From assembly GCA_003230945.1 (NCBI GenBank), contig QIHK01000007.1, positions 1 through 18,688 of the forward strand: a stretch of 18,688 nt of DNA, written 5' to 3'. Position numbers and translations under genes: made by a program. The notes under the pieces were generated by a model, which had not been told where the DNA came from, did not search any database, and saw nothing but the letters and a program-made list of their open reading frames with translations. The DNA is from Candidatus Kaiserbacteria bacterium. GTDB lineage: Bacteria > Patescibacteriota > Minisyncoccia > Phycocordibacterales > Phycocordibacteraceae. Each line of letters starts with the position of its first letter. Position 1 is the stretch's first letter. Below are positions 8,047 through 14,204 of the stretch, one piece after another.

Positions 8047-8406
8047 TTACATTTGAATACTACGAATAGCATCCGGAACAAACACTGGTGCGCTAATTCG
8101 TACTATTTCAAAACTTTTGAGAAGACCATCAGCTATAGATTTATGCCGATATTCAAATGCCTCCACGGTCGCAACAATTCTGTTCCATGCGGACACATCT
8201 CTCTCACATAGGTGAAAATGTATTCCATATAAATTAATCATAGTATGGAAACAGGTCTTAGAGAGAGATGTGTCCGCACGTTTTGCAAGTAGCAATATAT
8301 TTCTGTGTGTTACAGCGCGTGGGACTTGAGAAAAAGTTAAAATTTCTTTCCAAAGTTCTAAAACAATTAGAACACTAGTGGGTGTGGTAGTTTGTGTATC
8401 AATCAC
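8047..8406 (-). CDS. Hypothetical protein, 119 aa (GTG start)
   Basis: No family recognised. The start is GTG at 8406, supported by AAGGAG 8 nt upstream. The protein is soluble-looking, mixed alpha/beta in composition, with no signal peptide or membrane segment. It contains stretches such as RNILLLAKRADTSLSKTCF, INLYGIHFHLCERDVSAWN and SFEIVRISAPVFVPDAIRS. The DNA inside it carries an 18-bp perfect inverted repeat, so the peptides ADTSLS and ERDVSA are encoded by complementary DNA. It has its own Shine-Dalgarno and terminator, which supports a monocistronic gene. It could be a lineage-specific orphan; its role is unknown. Confidence 0.65.
   Translation of the reverse strand: MIDTQTTTPTSVLIVLELWKEILTFSQVPRAVTHRNILLLAKRADTSLSKTCFHTMINLYGIHFHLCERDVSAWNRIVATVEAFEYRHKSIADGLLKSFEIVRISAPVFVPDAIRSIQM
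8189..8278. repeat. Nested perfect inverted repeat within a coding sequence
   Basis: TGCGGACACATCTCTCTC at 8189-8206 is the exact reverse complement of 8261-8278 (18 of 18). Inside the 54-bp spacer a second inverted repeat pairs TTCCATA (8223-8229) with TATGGAA (8244-8250). It could form a long cruciform or mRNA hairpin in the middle of the 119-aa orphan gene. No T-tract follows either arm, so it does not look like a terminator. Confidence 0.9.
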
Positions 8407-8414
8407 AAGATACT

Positions 8415-8420
8415 CTCCTT
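8415..8420 (-). promoter_or_regulatory. Shine-Dalgarno site deciding the GTG start at 8406
   Basis: AAGGAG on the minus strand, 8 nt before GTG. There is no ATG nearby with such a site. Confidence 0.75.
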
Positions 8421-8618
8421 TTTTAATTTCAAGTTAATTCTGTCAAGAATAATACAGCATATAACGTAATATGTCCAGCCGTACTCGATTACACAACTAT
8501 TTTTGGTATAGGATGTTTTTTGCAAGAGCTGAAATACGTTGATTTGGAATACTACTCTTTGTTTTCAAAATTTTTAACATACTGTCTGCAATTATAACCT
8601 CACATATCAATATAGATT

Positions 8619-8627
8619 TGATACGAT
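8619..8627 (+). promoter_or_regulatory. Extended -10 element before the 204-aa gene (leaderless)
   Basis: TGATACGAT ends 7 nt before the ATG at 8635. No Shine-Dalgarno is present in the AT-rich 5' flank, and no clear -35 is seen. Confidence 0.4.
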
Positions 8628-8634
8628 ATTAAAT

Positions 8635-9249
8635 ATGAAACGAAAAACAATTTTCATAGCTGTAATCGTTATAGTACTTATTACTGGTGGTTTTGTCATA
8701 TGGAAACTCAACACAGCAAATGCTCCTAGAGCTCCAGTCGGGGGCGATCGGCACGGGTCGGCGACGACAGTTATGAATGCAAGATGGCATATATATAAAG
8801 ACAACGCGAGTGGACTTTCTTTCGAATATCCGCCGGCACTTGCTGTCGATAAACAAGACAATAATGGATATTCGATTATCCATGTCACCGACCCAAAAAA
8901 CCACGCTGTGTACGTTGCAATTATTATTGTGAGTGACCCTTCACAACCCGATATAAACAAAATATTTACCGGCCCGTATCCGAAAGAAATTCCTCCAACT
9001 AGTAATGATTCAATGATGACTGTTGACCAAAAAACACTCAATGGTTTACAAGGGGTCGAAGTATACGGATATACACAAGAAGGATCCTCATATTCCGATG
9101 TATTTATGTACAAAAGTAATCATTTATGGAAAATATATCTCGATCCGGTATTAGAAGGACGAGTTGTTAAATATCCAGGATTTGGAATGCCTACGCCAAA
9201 TAAAGATACGTACAAACAAATCCTCGCAAGTATAGAAATTTATCCCTAA
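8635..9249 (+). CDS. Membrane-anchored hypothetical protein, 204 aa
   Basis: This is the only convincing plus-strand gene. It starts with a typical N-terminal anchor: KRK at the start, then hydrophobic residues about 5-23, then a polar linker (about 26-48). The outer domain holds WHIYKDNASGLSFEYPPAL, a pattern of Trp-x-x-Tyr followed by Gly-Leu-Ser-Phe-Glu-Tyr-Pro that recurs in unassigned Patescibacteria exported proteins and resembles the start of PsbP-like folds. The rest is beta-rich and ends with YKQILASIEIYP, like other such domains that finish on a strand. There is no lipobox Cys and no enzyme motif. A strong terminator follows immediately. It is divergent from the 119-aa orphan, with a 228-bp AT-rich region between them. 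Function is unknown; a frame on the opposite strand at 8607-9113 is a shadow. Confidence 0.85.
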   Translation: MKRKTIFIAVIVIVLITGGFVIWKLNTANAPRAPVGGDRHGSATTVMNARWHIYKDNASGLSFEYPPALAVDKQDNNGYSIIHVTDPKNHAVYVAIIIVSDPSQPDINKIFTGPYPKEIPPTSNDSMMTVDQKTLNGLQGVEVYGYTQEGSSYSDVFMYKSNHLWKIYLDPVLEGRVVKYPGFGMPTPNKDTYKQILASIEIYP

Positions 9250-9251
9250 AG

Positions 9252-9290
9252 AAAAAGTCATCGTATCTTTTGATACGATGACTACTCTTT
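9252..9290. terminator. Bidirectional intrinsic terminator
   Basis: A 12-bp perfect stem (AGTCATCGTATC at 9256-9267, GATACGATGACT at 9272-9283) with a TTTT loop lies just after the stop at 9249. The plus side continues ACTCTTTT and the minus side TTTTTC, so it can end the 204-aa gene and also any minus transcript through the peptidase remnant. Confidence 0.88.
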
Positions 9291-9302
9291 TCGGAGATTT
9301 GT

Positions 9303-9509
9303 TTACTTCCAGAGATTTGCTGGAGCGATTACTGAGATACTGTAGAGCGGATCAGTACCACCACCAACCCAACCGTACGGGTCGACAATCGGATAAGCTT
9401 CTGGACCAATCGATGTGGGGATATATCGCACTTCGAAGTGAAGGTGTGGACCAATGACCGGAAAACATCCTCCGCACCGAGCACCAACTGTTCCTACGAG
9501 TGCATACAG
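9303..9509 (-). pseudogene. Remnant of an M23 (LytM-type) metallopeptidase, C-terminal part only
   Basis: On the minus strand an open stretch of 68 residues ends at TAA (9303-9305) and contains YALVGTVGARCGG, then GPHLHFEVRYIP and PIVDPYGW. GPHLHFEVR is the M23 peptidase signature that carries the HxH zinc/catalytic histidines, and VDPYGW is the usual sequence after it. The rest of the domain, with the first zinc ligand (HxxxD) and any signal peptide, is missing: an in-frame TAA at 9510-9512 closes the frame upstream, there is no start codon in it, and only about 70 bp separate it from glyA. It is best read as a truncated gene. A terminator lies directly downstream, as expected for a former gene end. 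Confidence 0.75.
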
Positions 9510-9532
9510 TTAAGAAACAGTGTATAGAAATG

Positions 9533-9570
9533 AAAAAATCAACGAGTGTATTAAGTAGTCATACTTCGTT
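9533..9570 (-). terminator. Probable terminator of glyA
   Basis: On the minus strand AACGA-A-GTAT pairs with ATAC-AC-TCGTT (arms 9561-9570 and 9541-9551, with a small internal loop), followed by GATTTTTTC with six Ts (9533-9538). It starts 11 bp after the glyA stop. The stem is imperfect and weaker than the other terminators here. Confidence 0.6.
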
Positions 9571-9580
9571 ACAACAAGAA

Positions 9581-10843
9581 TTAAACAAATGATTTCGGAA
9601 TTGGATACTGCATTGCAAGAGTGCGAACCTCATCTGTAACACCAGCCAACACTGTACTGTCTTGCTTAGTTAAGACACTAATCATTATCTCGGCAACACG
9701 CTTAGCGTCTATACTTGTAAATCCACGCGTAGTTAGTGCTGGTGTGCCGAAACGTATACCTGACGGGTCCATTGGTTTTCTAGTGTCATCTGCAATTACA
9801 TTTTTATTAAGTGTAATTCCAACACTATCAAGTAAAGACTCCGCTTCCCCGCCAGAGATACCAAACGATGTAAATACATCTAGAAGTATTAAATGATTGC
9901 TAGTGCCACCAGTAATCATGCGTGCACCATTTGTAGAGAAGACCTCCGCCATCGCTTGAGCGTTTTCAATAACTTGTAGTGCATACTTTTTGAAACTCGG
10001 TTGTAGCGCTTCGCCAAATGCCACTGCCTTTGCAGCAATATTATTCATGTGAGGGCCACCCTGAAGCCCTGGAAATACCGCTTTATCTATCTTCTCAGCA
10101 AGAGTACTGTCTTCACGTATAAGTATCATGCCTCCGCGTGGTCCACGTAATGTTTTGTGTGTGGTTGTTGTCAATATATCAAACCCATAGTCAAAAGGAT
10201 TCTTCACTGCTCCGCCAGCAATGAGTCCAGCGATGTGTGCGATATCCATAACGGCCGTCGCCCCAACCTCCCGTGCAATCTCCACAAATTTCGCATAGTT
10301 GAGCTCACGCGGATACGCAGAGAAACCAGCGAGTATAATCTTTGGTTTTTTCTCTTTTGCGACACGGCGCATTTCGTCATAATCAATCTCACCAGTTTCC
10401 ACATCTTTCATACCGTAATGCACAAAATTAAAAATCTTGGTGAGGTATGTTACTGGGTGCCCATGGGTGAGGTGCCCACCATGCGAAAGGTTCATGGCAA
10501 GTACTGTGTCACCCGGCTCAAGGAGCGCAAAATACATTGCGATATTTGCGTTAGCGCCACTCAGTGGTTGCACATTGGCATAGGAAGCGCCAAAAAGTTT
10601 CTTGGCACGCTCAATGGCAAGTGTCTCTACTGCATCTGTAAATTCCTGCCCGCCGTAGTAACGCTTCCCGGGATACCCTTCTGCATATTTATTAGTGAGC
10701 GATGACGCGAGCGCTTCTTTTACTGCTTGTGACACATAATTTTCCGACGGTATAAGTTCAAGACCGTCGCGCTCGCGTATGTCTTCACCCACAAGCGCCT
10801 TATACACTTCCTTATCATTTCTTTCTATAAAAGGAAATTCCAT
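9581..10843 (-). CDS. glyA: Serine hydroxymethyltransferase
   Basis: This PLP enzyme converts serine and tetrahydrofolate to glycine and 5,10-methylene-tetrahydrofolate, the one-carbon donor used by ThyA. The 420 residues match the usual bacterial length. Visible motifs are LIPSENYVS (30-38), NKYAEGYPGKRYYGG (51-65), PLSGANANIAMY (93-104), HGGHLTHG (121-128), MDIAHIAGLIAGG (199-211; the D200 and H203 region that contacts PLP), TTTTHKTLRGPRGG (225-238; Schiff-base lysine K230) and FPGLQGGPH further on. The start at 10843 fits the family. There is no Shine-Dalgarno; TGATACACT ends 6 nt before the ATG, so the mRNA may be leaderless. It sits downstream of the tmk terminator and shares a pathway with thyA, dcd and tmk. 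Confidence 0.97.
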   Translation of the reverse strand: MEFPFIERNDKEVYKALVGEDIRERDGLELIPSENYVSQAVKEALASSLTNKYAEGYPGKRYYGGQEFTDAVETLAIERAKKLFGASYANVQPLSGANANIAMYFALLEPGDTVLAMNLSHGGHLTHGHPVTYLTKIFNFVHYGMKDVETGEIDYDEMRRVAKEKKPKIILAGFSAYPRELNYAKFVEIAREVGATAVMDIAHIAGLIAGGAVKNPFDYGFDILTTTTHKTLRGPRGGMILIREDSTLAEKIDKAVFPGLQGGPHMNNIAAKAVAFGEALQPSFKKYALQVIENAQAMAEVFSTNGARMITGGTSNHLILLDVFTSFGISGGEAESLLDSVGITLNKNVIADDTRKPMDPSGIRFGTPALTTRGFTSIDAKRVAEIMISVLTKQDSTVLAGVTDEVRTLAMQYPIPKSFV

Positions 10844-10849
10844 GCGAGC

Positions 10850-10858
10850 AGTGTATCA
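10850..10858 (-). promoter_or_regulatory. Extended -10 element of glyA (leaderless)
   Basis: TGATACACT on the minus strand ends 6 nt before the ATG at 10843 and directly follows the tmk terminator T-tract. No -35 match is visible. Confidence 0.45.
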
Positions 10859-10863
10859 GAAAT

Positions 10864-10894
10864 GAAAAATCGACGTACTGGGTGGTACGTCGAT
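10864..10894 (-). terminator. Intrinsic terminator of tmk
   Basis: A 10-bp perfect stem (ATCGACGTAC at 10869-10878, GTACGTCGAT at 10885-10894) with a 6-nt loop is followed on the minus strand by TTTTCATTT. It lies 21 bp after the tmk stop. Confidence 0.82.
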
Positions 10895-10915
10895 GACTCT
10901 ATAACAACAAGATAA

Positions 10916-11611
10916 TTACGGATCTACATTCAAAGTATGCAATACATTCAAAACAACTTTGTGCACCTCTTCAGGAGACTGTGTTGCATCAATAAATTTC
11001 ACAGAAGCGAAATGTTCAAAAGCACAAAAACCTTCACGAACCCGCTTGTAATATCTGATATCGCGCGTATCAAAATGATTTGTTTTTCGATCTGCATCCT
11101 GTAATACACGCTCACGGGCTACTTTGGGTGGAAGGTCAAATATAATGTACTGATCAGGGTCGCGTCTATCATCTCTAGAGAAAACAAGTTTTCGTACAAG
11201 AGTAAAAATTTCAAATAACTCTTGTTTATATTCTTCACCATAGAGTTGAAATGCAAAAGTAGATGAGTCACCTCGATCTGAAAATACATGCTTACCGGAG
11301 AGGAGTGCCGGCATAACAAGTTTATATATAGATTCCTCTCGTGCCGCCCAGAAACTAAGAAAATGAAAAAGTGCTGTTGAATTCTTTGCAAGCGGATTGT
11401 CCAGAACAATTTTTCGTATTTCCTCGGCAAGTGGCGCCCCGCCTGGTTCTCGAGTAAATACAGTATTAGTATTGAATTTTTCCTGTAAAAGTTTCATTTG
11501 TGTACCTTTACCAGAACCATCCATACCATCAAATACAATATACTTTGTATTATTTTTCATAACTTGAGTACTTTCATTACATTCGTCCATTCCAGTAATA
11601 TTTATAGTCAT
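10916..11611 (-). CDS. tmk: Thymidylate kinase
   Basis: It phosphorylates dTMP to dTDP. Residue numbers are from the ATG at 11611 (231 aa). The P-loop is DGMDGSGKGTQ (28-38), followed by the TREPGG motif (53-58) and the DR motif in HVFSDRGDSSTFAFQ. The family usually begins a few residues before the first beta strand, which would fit the ATG at 11560 (MKNNTKYIVFDG). However, the ATG at 11611 has a GGGAG site 7 nt upstream and the downstream ATGs do not, so the 17-residue extension may be real. The lid region (about 160-175, with DRKTNHFD) is short. Neighbours thyA and dcd upstream and glyA downstream feed the same pathway. It has its own terminator. Confidence 0.93.
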   Translation of the reverse strand: MTINITGMDECNESTQVMKNNTKYIVFDGMDGSGKGTQMKLLQEKFNTNTVFTREPGGAPLAEEIRKIVLDNPLAKNSTALFHFLSFWAAREESIYKLVMPALLSGKHVFSDRGDSSTFAFQLYGEEYKQELFEIFTLVRKLVFSRDDRRDPDQYIIFDLPPKVARERVLQDADRKTNHFDTRDIRYYKRVREGFCAFEHFASVKFIDATQSPEEVHKVVLNVLHTLNVDP

Positions 11612-11618
11612 TCTATAA

Positions 11619-11623
11619 CTCCC
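11619..11623 (-). promoter_or_regulatory. Shine-Dalgarno site before the upstream tmk start
   Basis: GGGAG on the minus strand, 7 nt before the ATG at 11611. It favours this start over the family-typical one at 11560. Confidence 0.5.
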
Positions 11624-11776
11624 ATATATTTCAATATTCTAAATCTTTACAAAGAATATCAATAATTATATAAACAGCAACAATCGCCTCACCGAAAGCA
11701 TTCTGCTATTAGAATATCTGATGGAACTTCGCTCAATATAGAAAAAACAACGTGGTGCTGTACCTCAGAAATAACC

Positions 11777-11854
11777 ATGAATACTTTGGTATTGTGCGAT
11801 ACGCACGGCATATCATTGAAATATCTTCACTCAGTATTAAAACAAGCACAGTGA
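11777..11854 (+). other. 25-codon frame resembling the start of a metallophosphoesterase; possible gene remnant
   Basis: In the 339-bp gap between tmk and dcd, the plus strand encodes MNTLVLCDTHGIS followed by LKYLHSVLKQAQ and a stop. This resembles the first strand and D-x-H-G metal motif of YfcE/calcineurin-like phosphoesterases (typically LVxSDTHGN...LeaVL). None of the later motifs follow, and no ribosome binding site is seen. Five bases after the stop, a hairpin (CTAAGAT 11859-11865 with ATCTTAG 11883-11889) is followed by TTTTT on the plus strand. It may be a decayed gene fragment or chance similarity. Confidence 0.25.
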
Positions 11855-11899
11855 CTTCCTAAGATAGGGTGTTTAAGATGGCATCTTAGTTTTTCTAAG

Positions 11900-11935
11900 A
11901 AAAAATCCCACAATGGCTATGCCATTGTGGGATTT
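11900..11935 (-). terminator. Intrinsic terminator of dcd
   Basis: A 15-bp perfect stem (AAATCCCACAATGGC at 11903-11917, GCCATTGTGGGATTT at 11921-11935) with a TAT loop is followed on the minus strand by TTTCTTAG; the stem itself ends in Ts. It lies 15 bp after the dcd stop. Confidence 0.88.
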
Positions 11936-11950
11936 ATCTAAAAACACCCG

Positions 11951-13042
11951 TTACGTAATCTTTTTGAAGTGTTTTGATAACCTTGCATCATATTGATCAG
12001 TATAATGTGATGCAGCGGTATCATATATAGTTTCCGGAATTTCTTTCATATACTCATATCGAAGACGAGCAATTGTTTGTCCATCTCGTATAATCATATC
12101 TTCCTGCGGAATCACTTCAAGAGTAATCGGCCTTCCGTGTTCTTCCCCATTAGCACCGAATCCCCAACCAGGATCTATGTACCCAGCTGTATGAGACCGA
12201 AATTCGCCAAGACGTACGTCTATGGCACGTAGTTCTGCGGAGAGATTAGGAGGAACCATCACTCTTTCCTTTGTTGTAAGAATATAGAAGCCACCCTTAC
12301 GCAAAATACACTTTCCATTCTTTGCATATATTGGACTAAAAAAATCGTTAGGTTCATAGAAGTTACTTTTGTTCAGGTCAAGTATTTTACGTGTACCTAA
12401 ACACTCCCATCCCATTTTTTTACCCACATGTACTGCCAATAAGAATGAATCGGCATGACGACGAGATTCTGATAATGATAACTTCTTTCCATTCTCATTA
12501 AAGAGTAGTCCCGTTTTTTTGATTTCTATTTCCGTATGAAGATCATCAAGAAATGATTTTCCATCAAAAAAACGCATTTGTGAGATTGCGAGACCTTCAC
12601 AAAGATATACTGGAAAATAATCTGGGCGTGCAAGTACCCACACTTCGCCTGACCAACCAGGACCAGTAAGTGTCTCGTACATATCAACCCTGTCGGCAAC
12701 CGTTCTGCAAAAGAACCCATTTCTTCCTATAGATGATTTTGGATTCGCGTACCCATATATGGCGTTGGGGAGATTCCATTCTCCCGCGACACGAATCAAA
12801 TACGGTACACCAACTTCTAGCGGATTACTGAAGTCGTGTGGCGTAGCTCCCACAAGTGGCAAAAGGTCTCGCACCTTTTCACTAGGTAGTGGTAAAAAAA
12901 TAGTTTCAAGTCTATATGCTTCATTTGCAAGAGGTAAATCTATTGAAGCGGGGTTGATATATTTTTCTTTCACTCCTTTGATATATCCTTGTGTACAAAG
13001 CTCTTTAAGCATTTGTTTTGGCAAAACACCATTTCTCAACAT
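11951..13042 (-). CDS. dcd: dCTP deaminase, long duplicated form
   Basis: It belongs to the dCTP deaminase/dUTPase fold family and most likely makes dUTP from dCTP, the route to dUMP for ThyA. At 363 residues it is about twice the usual 170-190 and contains two copies of the fold, as in the long 2'-deoxycytidine 5'-triphosphate deaminases known from some proteobacteria. Copy one has NPASIDLPL (30-38), PKSSIGRNG (101-109), GWSGEVWVLARP (129-140) and EGLAISQMRFF (149-159). Copy two has KGGFYILTTKERVMVPPNLS (249-268), GYIDPGWGFG (287-296) and DGQTIARLRYEYM (320-332). The start at 13042 has AGGAG 7 nt upstream. Whether both copies are catalytic, and whether it also cleaves dUTP, cannot be told. 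It lies between thyA and tmk but has its own terminator and is separated from thyA by another. Confidence 0.88.
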   Translation of the reverse strand: MLRNGVLPKQMLKELCTQGYIKGVKEKYINPASIDLPLANEAYRLETIFLPLPSEKVRDLLPLVGATPHDFSNPLEVGVPYLIRVAGEWNLPNAIYGYANPKSSIGRNGFFCRTVADRVDMYETLTGPGWSGEVWVLARPDYFPVYLCEGLAISQMRFFDGKSFLDDLHTEIEIKKTGLLFNENGKKLSLSESRRHADSFLLAVHVGKKMGWECLGTRKILDLNKSNFYEPNDFFSPIYAKNGKCILRKGGFYILTTKERVMVPPNLSAELRAIDVRLGEFRSHTAGYIDPGWGFGANGEEHGRPITLEVIPQEDMIIRDGQTIARLRYEYMKEIPETIYDTAASHYTDQYDARLSKHFKKIT

Positions 13043-13049
13043 TAGAATT

Positions 13050-13054
13050 CTCCT
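13050..13054 (-). promoter_or_regulatory. Shine-Dalgarno site of dcd
   Basis: AGGAG on the minus strand, 7 nt before the ATG at 13042. Confidence 0.7.
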
Positions 13055-13129
13055 ATTTTGTCATAAGTATGATTAGTACAATCCAGGAGAACTGTACGCG
13101 TGACTTTTATAAAAAGCAACTACAGAGAA

Positions 13130-13159
13130 AGAAAAAGCGACGGTATATACCGTCGCTTT
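13130..13159 (-). terminator. Intrinsic terminator of thyA
   Basis: A perfect palindrome of 26 bp (arms 13134-13146 and 13147-13159, core GCGACGG/CCGTCGC around TATA) is followed on the minus strand by TTTTTC. It lies 14 bp after the thyA stop. The plus side continues ATTTTGTTCTT, so it may be bidirectional. Confidence 0.86.
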
Positions 13160-13173
13160 ATTTTGTTCTTACG

Positions 13174-14088
13174 CTACAAAAGCGTTGCCTGAATGCGGTC
13201 TTGGCACTTGTACCCGTGTATTTCGACATCATTCATAGTGAAATCATCAATGTCTCTTATGTCCGGATTCAGATGCAACTTAGGCGCCTTGAATGTGTCG
13301 CGCGCTAACTGTGTGCGCACCTGCTCTAAGTGATCAGAGTAGATATGGCAGTCGTTAAGCGTGATAATGAGCTCACCAGGAACCATATAGACACACTGTG
13401 CAACCATATGAAGTAATATCGCATACGAAGCAATGTTAAACGGAACTCCGAGAAACATGTCACACGACCGTTGGTCCATGGCAAGATCAAGGTGCATTTG
13501 ATCATACTTGCGACGCGAGTGTCGTACAAAGAACTGCATCTTCATGTGACATGGCGGTAAACACATGTCAGCCACTTTGAGCGGATTCCAAGCCGTCATA
13601 ACATGATAACGACTAAACGGATCGTTCTTAAGTGCTGAAATTACTTTCTGCAACTGATCCAACCCCTCACCATTGAAGTTTCTCCACTGTGACCCGTAGA
13701 TCACTCCGCAGTCATCAGGAAATTGAGCTTTCTTTTTATAAAGGAAATCTCCCTGATTGAGCGACCATAATGGGTTATAGGCATCCCCTTTAAGCCCCAT
13801 TAATTGATTAAGTCGACTTATTGAGAGACGGTACGGAATAACTGAATGTTTCCCTGCCTCAATAAACCAGAGCAACTCAGCAAGCACAGATTTGAAAGCT
13901 AGTTTCTTGGTTGATGGTGCCGGGAAACCTTTCTGTAGATTGAAACGCATTTGTTGAGCAAATATTGCTCGAGTGTTCCCGTTTCTGGTACTCCTCACAT
14001 CACCGTGCGTCAGTACTTCATATACCGTTTTCAGATATGTTTCTTCATTGGGATTATTATCCCAATGACCTACTGTTACTTTCTTCAT
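13174..14088 (-). CDS. thyA: Thymidylate synthase (ThyA type)
   Basis: It methylates dUMP to dTMP using methylene-tetrahydrofolate and releases dihydrofolate. It has 304 residues. Motifs are the FAQQMRFNLQKGFPAPSTKK stretch (43-62), ELLWFIEAG (71-79), IYGSQWRNF (130-138), the catalytic LPPCHMKMQFFV (177-188; Cys180), DQRSCDMFLGVPFNIASYA (205-223; N218, the Asn that selects dUMP over dCMP) and DCHIYSDHLEQ (246-256). The usual Arg-Thr-Gly near the N-terminus reads STRNGN here, a small deviation. The start at 14088 is fixed by AAGGAGG 5 nt upstream. No dihydrofolate reductase gene is in the window. It is read first in the thyA-dcd-tmk-glyA series and ends at its own terminator. Confidence 0.96.
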   Translation of the reverse strand: MKKVTVGHWDNNPNEETYLKTVYEVLTHGDVRSTRNGNTRAIFAQQMRFNLQKGFPAPSTKKLAFKSVLAELLWFIEAGKHSVIPYRLSISRLNQLMGLKGDAYNPLWSLNQGDFLYKKKAQFPDDCGVIYGSQWRNFNGEGLDQLQKVISALKNDPFSRYHVMTAWNPLKVADMCLPPCHMKMQFFVRHSRRKYDQMHLDLAMDQRSCDMFLGVPFNIASYAILLHMVAQCVYMVPGELIITLNDCHIYSDHLEQVRTQLARDTFKAPKLHLNPDIRDIDDFTMNDVEIHGYKCQDRIQATLL

Positions 14089-14093
14089 AAGAC

Positions 14094-14100
14094 CCTCCTT
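14094..14100 (-). promoter_or_regulatory. Shine-Dalgarno site of thyA
   Basis: AAGGAGG on the minus strand, 5 nt before the ATG at 14088; the strongest ribosome binding site in the window. Confidence 0.8.
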
Positions 14101-14154
14101 AGTCTTGAATTTGAGTGAATATTATATCCGCACGTACCTTACGTGATAAACATA

Positions 14155-14199
14155 TATAAAGCAAAAACGCGGCACTGTGTGCCGCGTTTTTGCTTTATA
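14155..14199. terminator. Strong terminator of the secE-nusG-rplK operon
   Basis: A 21-bp perfect inverted repeat (14155-14175 and 14179-14199, loop TGT) has a GCGGCAC/GTGCCGC core flanked by AAAAAC/GTTTTT, so both strands carry a T-run within the outer stem. It lies 5 bp after the rplK stop. Confidence 0.9.
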
Positions 14200-14204
14200 A
14201 AAAG

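Noticed and set aside
8471..8542. 23-codon plus-strand frame in the 8407-8634 intergenic region
   Set aside because: No ribosome binding site, no similarity, and too short. This 228-bp region otherwise shows only AT-rich promoter-like sequence.
8607..9113. Minus-strand frame of 168 codons opposite the 204-aa gene
   Set aside because: The plus-strand frame has a clear signal anchor, a family-like motif and a terminator; the minus frame is a shadow.
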